From Lachnospiraceae bacterium (GTDB taxonomy: Bacteria; Bacillota; Clostridia; Lachnospirales; Lachnospiraceae): a DNA stretch of 20,498 bases. Below are positions 7,801 through 15,839 of the stretch, piece after piece (position 1 is the first letter of the stretch; every line of letters starts with the position of its first letter). The position numbers and the translations under genes were made by a program. The stretch is taken from positions 1 to 20,498 of the forward strand of contig CAAHDV010000024.1 of assembly GCA_900770535.1 (NCBI GenBank), given 5' to 3'. A model generated the notes under the pieces. It was not told the DNA's origin. It saw only the letters and a list, made by a program, of their open reading frames with translations, and made no database searches.

Positions 7801-10800
7801 GTTCCATCCCGGCCACGAATCTGGTCCAAGCTTCCATTGGTTCCGTCAAAATCCCGCACGACATATGCCATGCCTGTATACGGATCTACCAGAGCATCCC
7901 GCGCACCGTCCCGGCCCAGATGATACACATGAGTCCCGGCGTCCACAGTCAGTACCTTGTCTTTGGCGTCGTATGCAAGTTTTGTCAGGTCCCCGCCGTC
8001 GAATTCCAGAAATTTCAGAGCGCCCTTCCAGGCAAAAGCCTGATAACGCCCGTCTTTTCCATCCGTCTCCGGTGTAATTTCCAACACCAGATCACTCAGG
8101 TCGTAGTACAGGATATCCGTATCCGGACGCATGACGGTAACGGAATTCCAGACATTTCCTTCTGTGTAAATCATCTCCCCATATCGATCCACACCAGCGG
8201 GCCAAGGTGCCGTATACAGGCGGCCTTCGTCATCCCGCTCCGGAAGAAATTCCGTTTTTTCTCCCCCGTATCCTTTTTTCACATACATGCGGTCGATATG
8301 GCCGGCATCGTTTCGTTCGATCACCAGTCCTTCATAGGTGAAGTCCTGGGAATCTCCTGACGGCGTCAGGGAAATGGCGTCAAAGAGCGTCATCGTTGCT
8401 CCGGCCGCATACGGTGAGGCGGCGTTTTGCGCCCCGGATTCCGCCTGCGCTGCCAGCTTTTTCACCTGCAGGCGGATGGGTTCGTTTTCCAGATAGATCC
8501 GTGCCGTATGAATCTCATCCTGCGGCTTGGTTTTGTAGGTGGTCTGCGCATCTGCCGGATCCTCGTAAATGGCTGCAAGAACCCGGCTGTCCGGTGTTCC
8601 CCTCTGATAATACGCCACCTGGTCTGAATAAAGTTCCAGCGCCACCGGCTTTGAGCGGGCATACCCCACCGGCGGCCTGGTCTCGCACAGGACATACGTT
8701 CCCGCAGAGAGCGGCTGCGGAGTATTCAGATAGCCAACCGTCTGCAACTGGTACTCCATCCCACCGCCCGGCACATTCTCAGAACCGGTTTCCAGACTGC
8801 CTCCGCCAGCATTTTCCGAATTGCTTCCTGGACGGCTTACCAGTCCGTCCCGCACGGTCACAAATGCTTTCATGACTCCGGTCTGCAGGCCAAACCGGTC
8901 GCCCAGAAGAATCTGCTCCGACTCCTCACACACCGGAGTTCCAGCCGGAACAACTCCGGTACAGAGTTCTGTGGTTTCCAGTCCATCTGTGATCCCCCTG
9001 GCACCTGCGGCACTCCGGTTTGTGTTTTCCGGCACTTCGATCAGATGACTCCACAAATTCCGGCCCCGGAGTACTGGACGGATATCCGCCGCTCCCATGG
9101 CTGTCAGAAATTCCTCTGAGCCAATAATCTGCGTATCTTCTTCATAAAAGAGAACCCGTCCTTCTCCGTCCTTTGTATCATCCCGCTTTGCTGCGTAAAT
9201 GCGGAACACGGCTCCGTCATGCAGGATGTTCTCATGGGTTTCCGAATCCAGCTTTTCCAGGCGGAGTCTTGCGGTGTAAAGCCGGTTGCGGAAACGGACA
9301 TTGGCATAGTCAAGACTGTCCGGGCCGCTTTCCGGCTCCCTCACCACAGAATACGGCACCAACATAGGAGCATAACGGCCATCGTAAGCCGTCTGCGAAC
9401 CCTGCATGGCTGCCACGCCGTCCCGGTACCAGATGCCGGGGACGTTGTCCTCCGTACTGCTGCCGCCTGGATACCACACATCGTCCGCGGTCCACGCCTG
9501 CTCCGATACGGAACTGTAGCGGTACACCTTCGAGACAGCCTCCCGCCCGTTTTGCCCCTCGCTCAGATAATACGGCACGGTCCCTGCTGTACGGTCATCC
9601 TGCGCGTTATAGTAATTCTGCCGCGGACGGTACTCGGACTGGGTCAGGGAAATATAATCTCCCGCCCCCGGATGTTCCACCGCTCCATTCCGGATCCGGT
9701 CTGTCTCCATTCCATATTTGTAAATCTCAAAATCTCCGCGGTCACTGTGCGCCCGGATCACATGGGATTCTTCCAGGAAACGGATCTGGTACCGCTTTTC
9801 CAGTTCTGCTGCCGTGTCAGACGCTTTGTAGCAGTAAAACGGATCTAACATTCCGGGAGATGCCTGCGCCCCTGCTTCACTGGCATACACCGCAGGCAGT
9901 TCGATCTCTTTTGGTTTGTCGGTCTCGTAATGACGGTTCTTAAAATCTTCCAGACTGGCATACTTTGGCTGCTGCTCCACAACCACATAGCTTCCGTAGG
10001 GAAGCATGGCCGATATGCCATAATATTCCGTGGCCGCTTCTGCTCCCCCAGCCTGATTCGGGATATCCACAGACAGCGTGGTCCGGTCCCGGTCTGCCCC
10101 ACCGCCCGCTTCCTCATCCCAGGCAATGGCGTAAAGCCCGTCCAGATCATAGGCGAAAAACGGTTTCAGGTAGTTTTGTGCTTTTTGAATGGCATTTTTC
10201 AGTCCCTGGTCCAGAATCTCATCCGAAAATGATGTACTGCCCTGTTTTGCCACGTGCCCGGAAAGTGCTGTCGCCTGCGTCCCGGATTGTTCTGTCTGCA
10301 TTTGAGTCCGCTCTTCCTGGAGCCCGGACGTTTCTGTCAGCTTCGCGATCTCATCATCCAGATACCAGGTGATGGCAAACTGGCGCACGCGGTCGGACGC
10401 GCCGGTATTCCAGATGGTTGCTTCACTTCGGTTCACCGCGTTTCCTACCGGGCGCCAGCTGGTCCAGGTGGGAGCTGCTTCATCCCACTTATCATGATTT
10501 GCGGTCTCTATGGCGTCAAAAAATTTTTCGTAGTTCAGGCGTTTCACGGTGCGGGTTTCTTCCCCGTCCTCCACCAGAGCCTCCGTAGTTTCCAGAAGTG
10601 CCGTATACCCCGGAGATGCCTGCTGCTGAATCTGCCCGTTCCGGTAAGCATACAGCTTTTCATGAAACACTGCCGCATCCAGAGAATCTTTGTATAACGG
10701 GTCTGTGCGGTGGCGCACCCGGGTATAGATCCGGTTTACCTTTTCCGGAAACAGGGCATTGGCCCGCTCCTGCTCCGCAAAGGTGCGCTCGTTGCCCCTT

Positions 10801-13800
10801 CGGTCCTGCCAGATTACTGTTCCATTTTCATCCCGGAACAGATTCTGCAGATTGGATTTCAGATACACCTTAAAACGAAAATTGTCCACAGCTTCTGCCT
10901 GATCATAGCGGTCTGTCCACCAGTCCTTGTGCGCATCCGCGTAAGAGCTGGTATTGCGGTAGGAGGTCTTTTCTATGGTTTTGCTGACCCGGATCCGCTG
11001 GCGGATGCCGCGCTCTTCCAGCGCCAGAGGCTCTGCCGAAGTACCGCTTCCCGGTCTTCCATCTCCGTCCTGCCAAACCGCGCTCTGCCCGGGATATACC
11101 AGACTGATCTGCTTCACAAAGCTGTTTTCCCCGCCAATCCCTGCCGCCTGATCCAGATAAGCCCGGACTCCCGCCCGTTTTACGCGCTCATAATAAGCGG
11201 CCGTTCCCATGGTATTGCCTGGGGCCCAGCTTCCGGCAAGATATGGCATATCCTCCTCTGTCAGTACGGTCTGTTCCGGTCCCGGAAGCACCAGCTTAAA
11301 TGTATACTGCTGCAGCGTATCATCCCAGTGTGTCTGTCCGTAAACATCCGTGTAACTGCTCTCAGCGTGCCAGACCATCTCATCTGTCTTGGAATCAAGC
11401 TCTGTCCAGCTTCCATAATGCTTCTGCGTCTCCCACATGACCGTTTCTTCTATATAAAGAAGTTTCGGGATCCGGTTTCCAGAGGCATCAAGCGGGATTT
11501 CCCCGGGTTCATAATAGACCGTTTCAGCAATGTAGCGGGTCACCAGGCTGCCATCCGGCTCTGCCTGCGCGTCCGGTACCAGAACCGCAGACATCCGGTC
11601 TGACCATGTGGCAACTTCCTCTTCTTCCTGCTTCTCCCCCCTCGGCCATGTAACAGTTTTCTCCTCATCCCGACCGGTCGTAAGGGGAGCAAAGGTACCG
11701 AAGCTGCCTGCTTCATCCTCCCCGGTGTAAACAGCATAAGTATAGCGTGGAGAGCCGGATTCCGGTGTCACCGGTACGCGCAGATAAAAGGCTGCGCTCC
11801 GCCCCTCTGCCTCCGGAACATAAAAGCACTCCGGATTTCCGCTGCGTCCTGCGTAGACGGACACTTCAAACACATCCTCTGTTTCCTCCACGCAGTCCAC
11901 GCCGCCATAGGACAGATAAGCATGTTCCTGGTAATACTCCAGCACCGCTGCCAGCAGTTCTCCTGCCGTTACCGCATCCCCGTTTTCCTGAGTCCGCGGG
12001 ACCTGCAGCGTGACAACCGGCGCGCCAAAACAAATCTGGGCTCCGCTCTGGTAACCGGTATCGTAAACCGGGCGGTCCAGCGTTGTGTAGCGGGAGCCGG
12101 ACTCCTGGTCCTGCTTCGGCGTTCCTTTCCCATGGGCCCGCAAAATCAGCTCCAGCTTGTATTTGACAAATTCCAGATCGTCCCGCGCAAACGGTTTTCT
12201 TAACTTTGTAAGAACCGCCTCTTCATCCATTCCCTGCTCTGCCCGCAAAAGCAGTTCTTCACACCGCGCTGTGTCCAGTTCCACCTCTTCTGCGCGTGGC
12301 ACATCCGTCACGGTCCGGTTTACCGGACGGTTTCGCGTAAGCAGATTCCCTTCTGCATCGTATTTTGGATACTGCCCCTCATACTCTGTCGTGACATAAA
12401 CGGGATTTCCCCATGCGTCGGTCTCCACGGATTCCGTAAAGCGTCCGGTTCCAATGGGAGCAGACTCTGTTTTCACCGTGGTGTCCAGGCGATACAGGCG
12501 GCTTCCCGCCGGAATTCCGGAAAACACCAGGTCAAAGCCTCCGCTTTTTTCACTGTTCACCTGAAAGAACAGTTCCCGAAACGTGGGATCTCCATACGCG
12601 CCGCTTGCGCCGGACTGCACCTGCTGCTCCGCGTACAGTCCCTTTGTCACAACGGCGTAACCCGTCCTGGCTGTCTCTGCCGCCAAAATCTCCGGATCCT
12701 GCCCGGCATTGGTCCACGGGTGTTTCCGGTTTCCAATGGAAAGCTCATAGCCCTCGGACCGGCTCAGTTCCTTTACATAGTAATCTCCCATCAGAAGCGG
12801 CCGGCCGATCCAGCAGTTTCCGTTGGCCGTCTCGTAATCCGGATAATCTCTTGTATAGCGACCATCCTCCGTATAATCGTCAAAGCTCTGGCTTCTGTTA
12901 TACAGATTGGATGGCGCCGTCTGGTTCCAGTCCCCCGGCCGGTTTTCAATCTGCCCAGCTTCATAGTGATACGTTCTGCCCGGTGCTTCCGTGCAGGCCA
13001 GAAACGAGCCATCCCCATTTTTATCGGTGGATGTCACGGCAACCAGATCATTTTTCCGGTACACCACCCCGGTCTTTCCGTCCGGGTGTACCAGATCTTT
13101 TGCCGCAAACAAGCCATACACCGCGCCCTCCAGCACCGCATCTCCCTGGGTATCTCCATAGGAATCGTAGGTGCCGTTCTCACCGGCCTTCAGATCCAGA
13201 TCGCGCTTGTTGATATGGATCTCGCCCTCTGTCCGGTGGTCATAGATCCGCCACCAGTCATCCTCACCATCCCGGCCATTGCAATGGCTGTACTGGCCGG
13301 ACGGACCGGGCGGAACCGTTTTTCCGCTGCTGGCCATATTCAGTCCGCGGTTATAGGCATCCGGAAAGAGGGTTCCGCCGCTTCCACTGGCGCGTGCTGC
13401 CTCGCGGACAGGCATTGCGGATCCGGACGCGGCCGCCGCGCGCGATGGAAACTGCAGCTTCAGAATCCACTGTGCCGGGGCAGTTGCCAGATCCTCATCT
13501 GCGGCATCCATATCTGCTTCTGATTCCTCATCCTCTGTTTTTGCAGTCCGCAGGCCGCTTACGTCTGAGGCAGAGGCCACTGACACTGAAACAGAGGCCG
13601 CTCTTTTTACTGCGGCAGCATCCGGCCCGACATTTGACGCTGTTGCTCCCACAGCAGCCGTCTCCCCGGCATTTGACGCTGTTGCTCCCGCAGCAGCCGT
13701 CTCCCCGGCATTTGACGGTTTTCGGTCATCCAGCAATGGTTCTTCCCCGGTCTCTTCCAGAAAAAACACCGGAAAGACCTTCTGCCAGAAGGACTTCCGC

Positions 13801-15830
13801 TCTTTTCTGTGCCGTGGAGCTTCTGGCTCCGTGGCCTCTGATCCCGCATGTTCAAGTTCCACGGCCATCCAGCCTTCTTCTGCCTGCGCGCGCACATCTC
13901 GTACCATCCGCGCGGATTCGGCCACTGCCCCGTCATTTACCCGGATCTCATGGCTGTAGATTCCGGCAAAGGAAGCGTTGGCTCCGTTCTCAGAGGCGTC
14001 TGTGGTAATGACTTCGATGGGCAGGTCATCCCTGTGGTTTCCGTGGAGTGTATAGCCTTCCCGGGCTGTATCCTCCGTGATCGCATAGCTGTATTTCAGC
14101 GCAATGAAACGGTCATAGGTTTCTCCTGTGTCTGCCTCGCAGCCGGAATCCGCAAAGGAGCGGGGGCCCGCTGCCGAAACGGTGGTGCCTGCCGATGGGG
14201 TCTCGCCTTCCTCCCCGCCGGAAGATGCAATCCGGCCGATCTCACCCTGATCTACTTCCGGCATAAGCCAGTGAAAATGAACACCGGAAAAATTTCCGGA
14301 TGCCCAGGCGGCGCAGGAAGCAAAGGTATTGAGCCACAGAGAACCCAGGCGGCGGTTCTCTTCCTTTGCCGCGTCAATCTCAGCCTGGTTTTCAATCTCT
14401 CCGGTTTCCTCATCCTCCTCTTCCTCCGGCACCGGCACGAATACCGGAGCCGGGTGTCCGTCACAAAAGGTCTTGTCATAATGATATCCGTGTTCTACCG
14501 TTTTTGTGGCTTCTCCCGCGCCGTCCGTCATCATGGCAGATACAAAGCGGAAATCCTCCCACAAAACCGGACTGTCTTTGTGATAGCTTTTGTATGGCGC
14601 GCCACCGGCATAAAGATGGGCGGCGCCGTCCCGCTCCGTATGGATCTGGTCTTTGTCGTCGAATCTTTCATACAGGGAAAAAACTGCGTTCTCCAGCGCT
14701 TTCCCTGTCTCATGGTCATACTTTCTCAGACGGACGTTGTAAGTGGAGGTCCAGTCTTCCTCATGGCGGTAAATCTGAAAAGCCACGCCGCCCTCTTCCG
14801 GCGTTACCTGTCCTCCTCCCACTCCGGCATAATAACAAAGCTCCGGCGCGCTGACTTCCACAAAGGCCAGACGCTGATGGGCCGCCAGCGGCGCGGCGCC
14901 GTTGTACATCTGCCGGTGGGTACCGGCGCAGCGGCTGCAGCGCCAGATCTGCAGGCACTGCTCGTACACCTCTTCCGGAGAAGAGAAAGTTCCTCCGCCG
15001 GATGCGTACCGTGTGCCACGGACATCGAACATCAGATACAGGCTGCCGCTCCCGCCCGTGCTGGTAAGGCGGATCTGCGAATCGGTTTTCTGGCAGACCC
15101 AGCCAGATGGCAGCTGCGGGGTAAACGAACCCTCGGCTCCGGTAGAAGAAAATTTCAGGGGAACGCTGCGGATAAACTCCGCGTCCGCCCCGGACGGATC
15201 AAACGTAAGCACATACTCGCCCGGACGCCCGCTGTCCTGCTCCGGGGTGAATGCCGCAGGATTTCCCGCCTGCGTATGCCCCTGCAAAGCGGCTGGAATC
15301 CCCATTCCACTGCCTCCTCCTGTTCCACCCAGAAGACCGGCCAGGCGCAGATAGGTCTCTTCCTGTGCCAGCACCGCACTCAGCCAGGAATATTTTCCGC
15401 GCACGGCAGACGAATGAATCAGCAGCTTTAAATCTGCTTCCGTAACCAGATTTGAGATTGCGGGCACACCCTGCGCGGCTGCGCCCTCATTGATATTCCG
15501 GATCACGGCATTGACCTGCGGCACATTGCCAAAGCTGGCCTGCAGCGTCAGCATACCCCAGAACACCAGCGCGGTTTCTTCCCGGCTCAGTGTCTCCGAC
15601 GGGAGAATATACGTATATTCATCCCCGTCAATCAGCGCCCGGTTTGCTCCGGCTCCGTCAATGCAGTAATGATGGAAATCAGGCCCATAAGCAGTCATGG
15701 TATCCCCCTGCCGGGCCGCTTCCGCTTTCCACGGAAGCAGTGGTATCACCGGAAGCAGTTTTCCACTGATCAGAAGCACCGCCATCAAAAATGCTGCCGC
15801 CCGTTTTACGGATCTTTTCGTTCGCCCCAT
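4881..15830 (-). CDS. Giant sortase-anchored surface protein with multiple SpaA/Cna_B-type modules
   Basis: A 3649-residue secreted, wall-anchored adhesin-like protein; ligand unknown. Signal peptide at 1-38/39 (basic start, hydrophobic 11-33, AEA-A cleavage). Next comes an uncharacterised N-domain with YCID (Cys56) and a CSRC pair near 300. About eight modules have the SpaA/Cna_B pattern: a Lys in the first strand, then GAxFxLY, then a Glu before AP-x-G[YF]. They begin near 362, 867, 2183, 2441, 2911, 3043, 3266 and 3386; clear ends include EELEAPEGF, KEIQVPSGF, VETEVPPGF and REIEAPSGY. In known families such Lys and Glu support internal isopeptide bonds. Residues about 1060-2180 match nothing I can name beyond one LPYGSYVVVE strand near 1945. 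A low-complexity linker with 13-residue repeats lies near 705-733. The C-terminus has a Pro/Glu spacer (about 3512-3567), LPKMGD at 3602, a hydrophobic helix and a basic tail with CC. AAGGAG lies 4 nt before the ATG. It follows the upstream gene by 9 nt. Confidence 0.9.
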   Translation of the reverse strand: MGRTKRSVKRAAAFLMAVLLISGKLLPVIPLLPWKAEAARQGDTMTAYGPDFHHYCIDGAGANRALIDGDEYTYILPSETLSREETALVFWGMLTLQASFGNVPQVNAVIRNINEGAAAQGVPAISNLVTEADLKLLIHSSAVRGKYSWLSAVLAQEETYLRLAGLLGGTGGGSGMGIPAALQGHTQAGNPAAFTPEQDSGRPGEYVLTFDPSGADAEFIRSVPLKFSSTGAEGSFTPQLPSGWVCQKTDSQIRLTSTGGSGSLYLMFDVRGTRYASGGGTFSSPEEVYEQCLQIWRCSRCAGTHRQMYNGAAPLAAHQRLAFVEVSAPELCYYAGVGGGQVTPEEGGVAFQIYRHEEDWTSTYNVRLRKYDHETGKALENAVFSLYERFDDKDQIHTERDGAAHLYAGGAPYKSYHKDSPVLWEDFRFVSAMMTDGAGEATKTVEHGYHYDKTFCDGHPAPVFVPVPEEEEDEETGEIENQAEIDAAKEENRRLGSLWLNTFASCAAWASGNFSGVHFHWLMPEVDQGEIGRIASSGGEEGETPSAGTTVSAAGPRSFADSGCEADTGETYDRFIALKYSYAITEDTAREGYTLHGNHRDDLPIEVITTDASENGANASFAGIYSHEIRVNDGAVAESARMVRDVRAQAEEGWMAVELEHAGSEATEPEAPRHRKERKSFWQKVFPVFFLEETGEEPLLDDRKPSNAGETAAAGATASNAGETAAVGATASNVGPDAAAVKRAASVSVSVASASDVSGLRTAKTEDEESEADMDAADEDLATAPAQWILKLQFPSRAAAASGSAMPVREAARASGSGGTLFPDAYNRGLNMASSGKTVPPGPSGQYSHCNGRDGEDDWWRIYDHRTEGEIHINKRDLDLKAGENGTYDSYGDTQGDAVLEGAVYGLFAAKDLVHPDGKTGVVYRKNDLVAVTSTDKNGDGSFLACTEAPGRTYHYEAGQIENRPGDWNQTAPSNLYNRSQSFDDYTEDGRYTRDYPDYETANGNCWIGRPLLMGDYYVKELSRSEGYELSIGNRKHPWTNAGQDPEILAAETARTGYAVVTKGLYAEQQVQSGASGAYGDPTFRELFFQVNSEKSGGFDLVFSGIPAGSRLYRLDTTVKTESAPIGTGRFTESVETDAWGNPVYVTTEYEGQYPKYDAEGNLLTRNRPVNRTVTDVPRAEEVELDTARCEELLLRAEQGMDEEAVLTKLRKPFARDDLEFVKYKLELILRAHGKGTPKQDQESGSRYTTLDRPVYDTGYQSGAQICFGAPVVTLQVPRTQENGDAVTAGELLAAVLEYYQEHAYLSYGGVDCVEETEDVFEVSVYAGRSGNPECFYVPEAEGRSAAFYLRVPVTPESGSPRYTYAVYTGEDEAGSFGTFAPLTTGRDEEKTVTWPRGEKQEEEEVATWSDRMSAVLVPDAQAEPDGSLVTRYIAETVYYEPGEIPLDASGNRIPKLLYIEETVMWETQKHYGSWTELDSKTDEMVWHAESSYTDVYGQTHWDDTLQQYTFKLVLPGPEQTVLTEEDMPYLAGSWAPGNTMGTAAYYERVKRAGVRAYLDQAAGIGGENSFVKQISLVYPGQSAVWQDGDGRPGSGTSAEPLALEERGIRQRIRVSKTIEKTSYRNTSSYADAHKDWWTDRYDQAEAVDNFRFKVYLKSNLQNLFRDENGTVIWQDRRGNERTFAEQERANALFPEKVNRIYTRVRHRTDPLYKDSLDAAVFHEKLYAYRNGQIQQQASPGYTALLETTEALVEDGEETRTVKRLNYEKFFDAIETANHDKWDEAAPTWTSWRPVGNAVNRSEATIWNTGASDRVRQFAITWYLDDEIAKLTETSGLQEERTQMQTEQSGTQATALSGHVAKQGSTSFSDEILDQGLKNAIQKAQNYLKPFFAYDLDGLYAIAWDEEAGGGADRDRTTLSVDIPNQAGGAEAATEYYGISAMLPYGSYVVVEQQPKYASLEDFKNRHYETDKPKEIELPAVYASEAGAQASPGMLDPFYCYKASDTAAELEKRYQIRFLEESHVIRAHSDRGDFEIYKYGMETDRIRNGAVEHPGAGDYISLTQSEYRPRQNYYNAQDDRTAGTVPYYLSEGQNGREAVSKVYRYSSVSEQAWTADDVWYPGGSSTEDNVPGIWYRDGVAAMQGSQTAYDGRYAPMLVPYSVVREPESGPDSLDYANVRFRNRLYTARLRLEKLDSETHENILHDGAVFRIYAAKRDDTKDGEGRVLFYEEDTQIIGSEEFLTAMGAADIRPVLRGRNLWSHLIEVPENTNRSAAGARGITDGLETTELCTGVVPAGTPVCEESEQILLGDRFGLQTGVMKAFVTVRDGLVSRPGSNSENAGGGSLETGSENVPGGGMEYQLQTVGYLNTPQPLSAGTYVLCETRPPVGYARSKPVALELYSDQVAYYQRGTPDSRVLAAIYEDPADAQTTYKTKPQDEIHTARIYLENEPIRLQVKKLAAQAESGAQNAASPYAAGATMTLFDAISLTPSGDSQDFTYEGLVIERNDAGHIDRMYVKKGYGGEKTEFLPERDDEGRLYTAPWPAGVDRYGEMIYTEGNVWNSVTVMRPDTDILYYDLSDLVLEITPETDGKDGRYQAFAWKGALKFLEFDGGDLTKLAYDAKDKVLTVDAGTHVYHLGRDGARDALVDPYTGMAYVVRDFDGTNGSLDQIRGRDGTGAGKKQVLVWPVNIRRDSYGNILARDKITTFRAALAGAGEEAYLTGSWKSQAGEESHRESTLSRNAQGRNLNEEALLDDNNGSFEKSMDPVYDRHGLVAYYQQSREAYDKAAELYDRNGDFVRSQHSDNLEAYNHAAYAVQEHNAQIDENQALLHRNGEAYVMENTWTTSEQYPNDPFTSVMTEGGGEILERVAAGTYIMEELEAPEGFAKALPVGIAVEETAKIQTVAMVDEPTRTEFSKIDGCSDPSGDAAGSLTTAGENSAFDCGYVKGAVLGLWKTEGGFAGLRGRKMQKEQDAAERRQEEPAECIAEWTTEETPHGITQLPVGSYLWKEIQVPSGFVSHDPVPVTVTDRPELQKFEMKEDHTRVEVEKYCLENGKDRADGEVPVAGAGFTLYPAKLDASGAVCRDENGHPLYVEDLPVAHWTTDDGTTYQEFPAAFEAMYLEHGAKPGSSVAWNDGADLYRAVYESEWQKELLHPQDSKQTVYTYRTEGGARIRIGVTKEQDPLADHLFRFEYQFEWQQLPKVNAYACTYLTLENRQRFDYLPAGASYVLVETEVPPGFARAKAVLVTVKDTGEVQLYRVENEEGTLLISKVYENGSKELAGARLALYRADEEGGLTRSSRYLFDSWVSGSDGRYTELDAINRRIPQGYAAGDLKPHRIRRLPDGIYWLAEQESPAYYTTFEPVQIVYEWQPEIRILRVNDRPVTGKLILKKTDSAGSPLDGAVFELAAYSEAEQNRCTGMSYGKAPGGPDMAQPVFSVRLTAPAEKTDLPVGEVLENGAICPFWYELREIEAPSGYERNPEVFCWQFAPDTGVVSYPWNGQAQYQITVTDRKTPEPEPPGPDTPEPEKPEPDTPKPKPPEPQKPEETPGDSGHENPKTPEPEIQPVLRIGKILAWYQPSSPDGTGWLYLGPDGHWRMRLPKMGDIRQTQLFAGLFILAAAGLGLAGTGTKCCGGFRGRRRKKKWKK
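13632..13716 (-). repeat. 39-bp in-frame tandem repeat in the giant gene
   Basis: Two full 39-bp units start at 13632 and 13671, and a third begins at 13710 and breaks off after about 7 bases. I see a single A/G difference between the full units. Each encodes 13 residues of the type SNAGETAAxGATA. The repeat lies in the low-complexity linker between the first and second Cna_B-type modules and keeps the frame. Repeats of this kind change copy number by slippage, which would alter linker length between strains. Confidence 0.85.
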
Positions 15831-15839
15831 ACTTCTCCT

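Noticed and set aside
5500..9000. Internal LPxG strings in the giant (LPVG, LPAG, LPDG) as extra sorting or pilin sites
   Set aside because: They match the LP-x-G-x-Y strand typical of Cna_B modules, and none is followed by a membrane helix. No pilin YPK motif was found.
10710..11603. 297-codon plus-strand frame, with similar ones at 12720-13523, 1598-2347 and 9219-9848
   Set aside because: All lie opposite confident genes (the giant or recD2) and show no domain or proper start signal.
13848..15431. 527-codon open frame on the plus strand, opposite the giant gene
   Set aside because: It is fully antisense to a signal peptide-bearing, domain-containing gene, has no ribosome binding site I can see, no recognisable domain and low-complexity Arg/Ala/Pro composition. 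GC-rich codon use on the opposite strand explains it.
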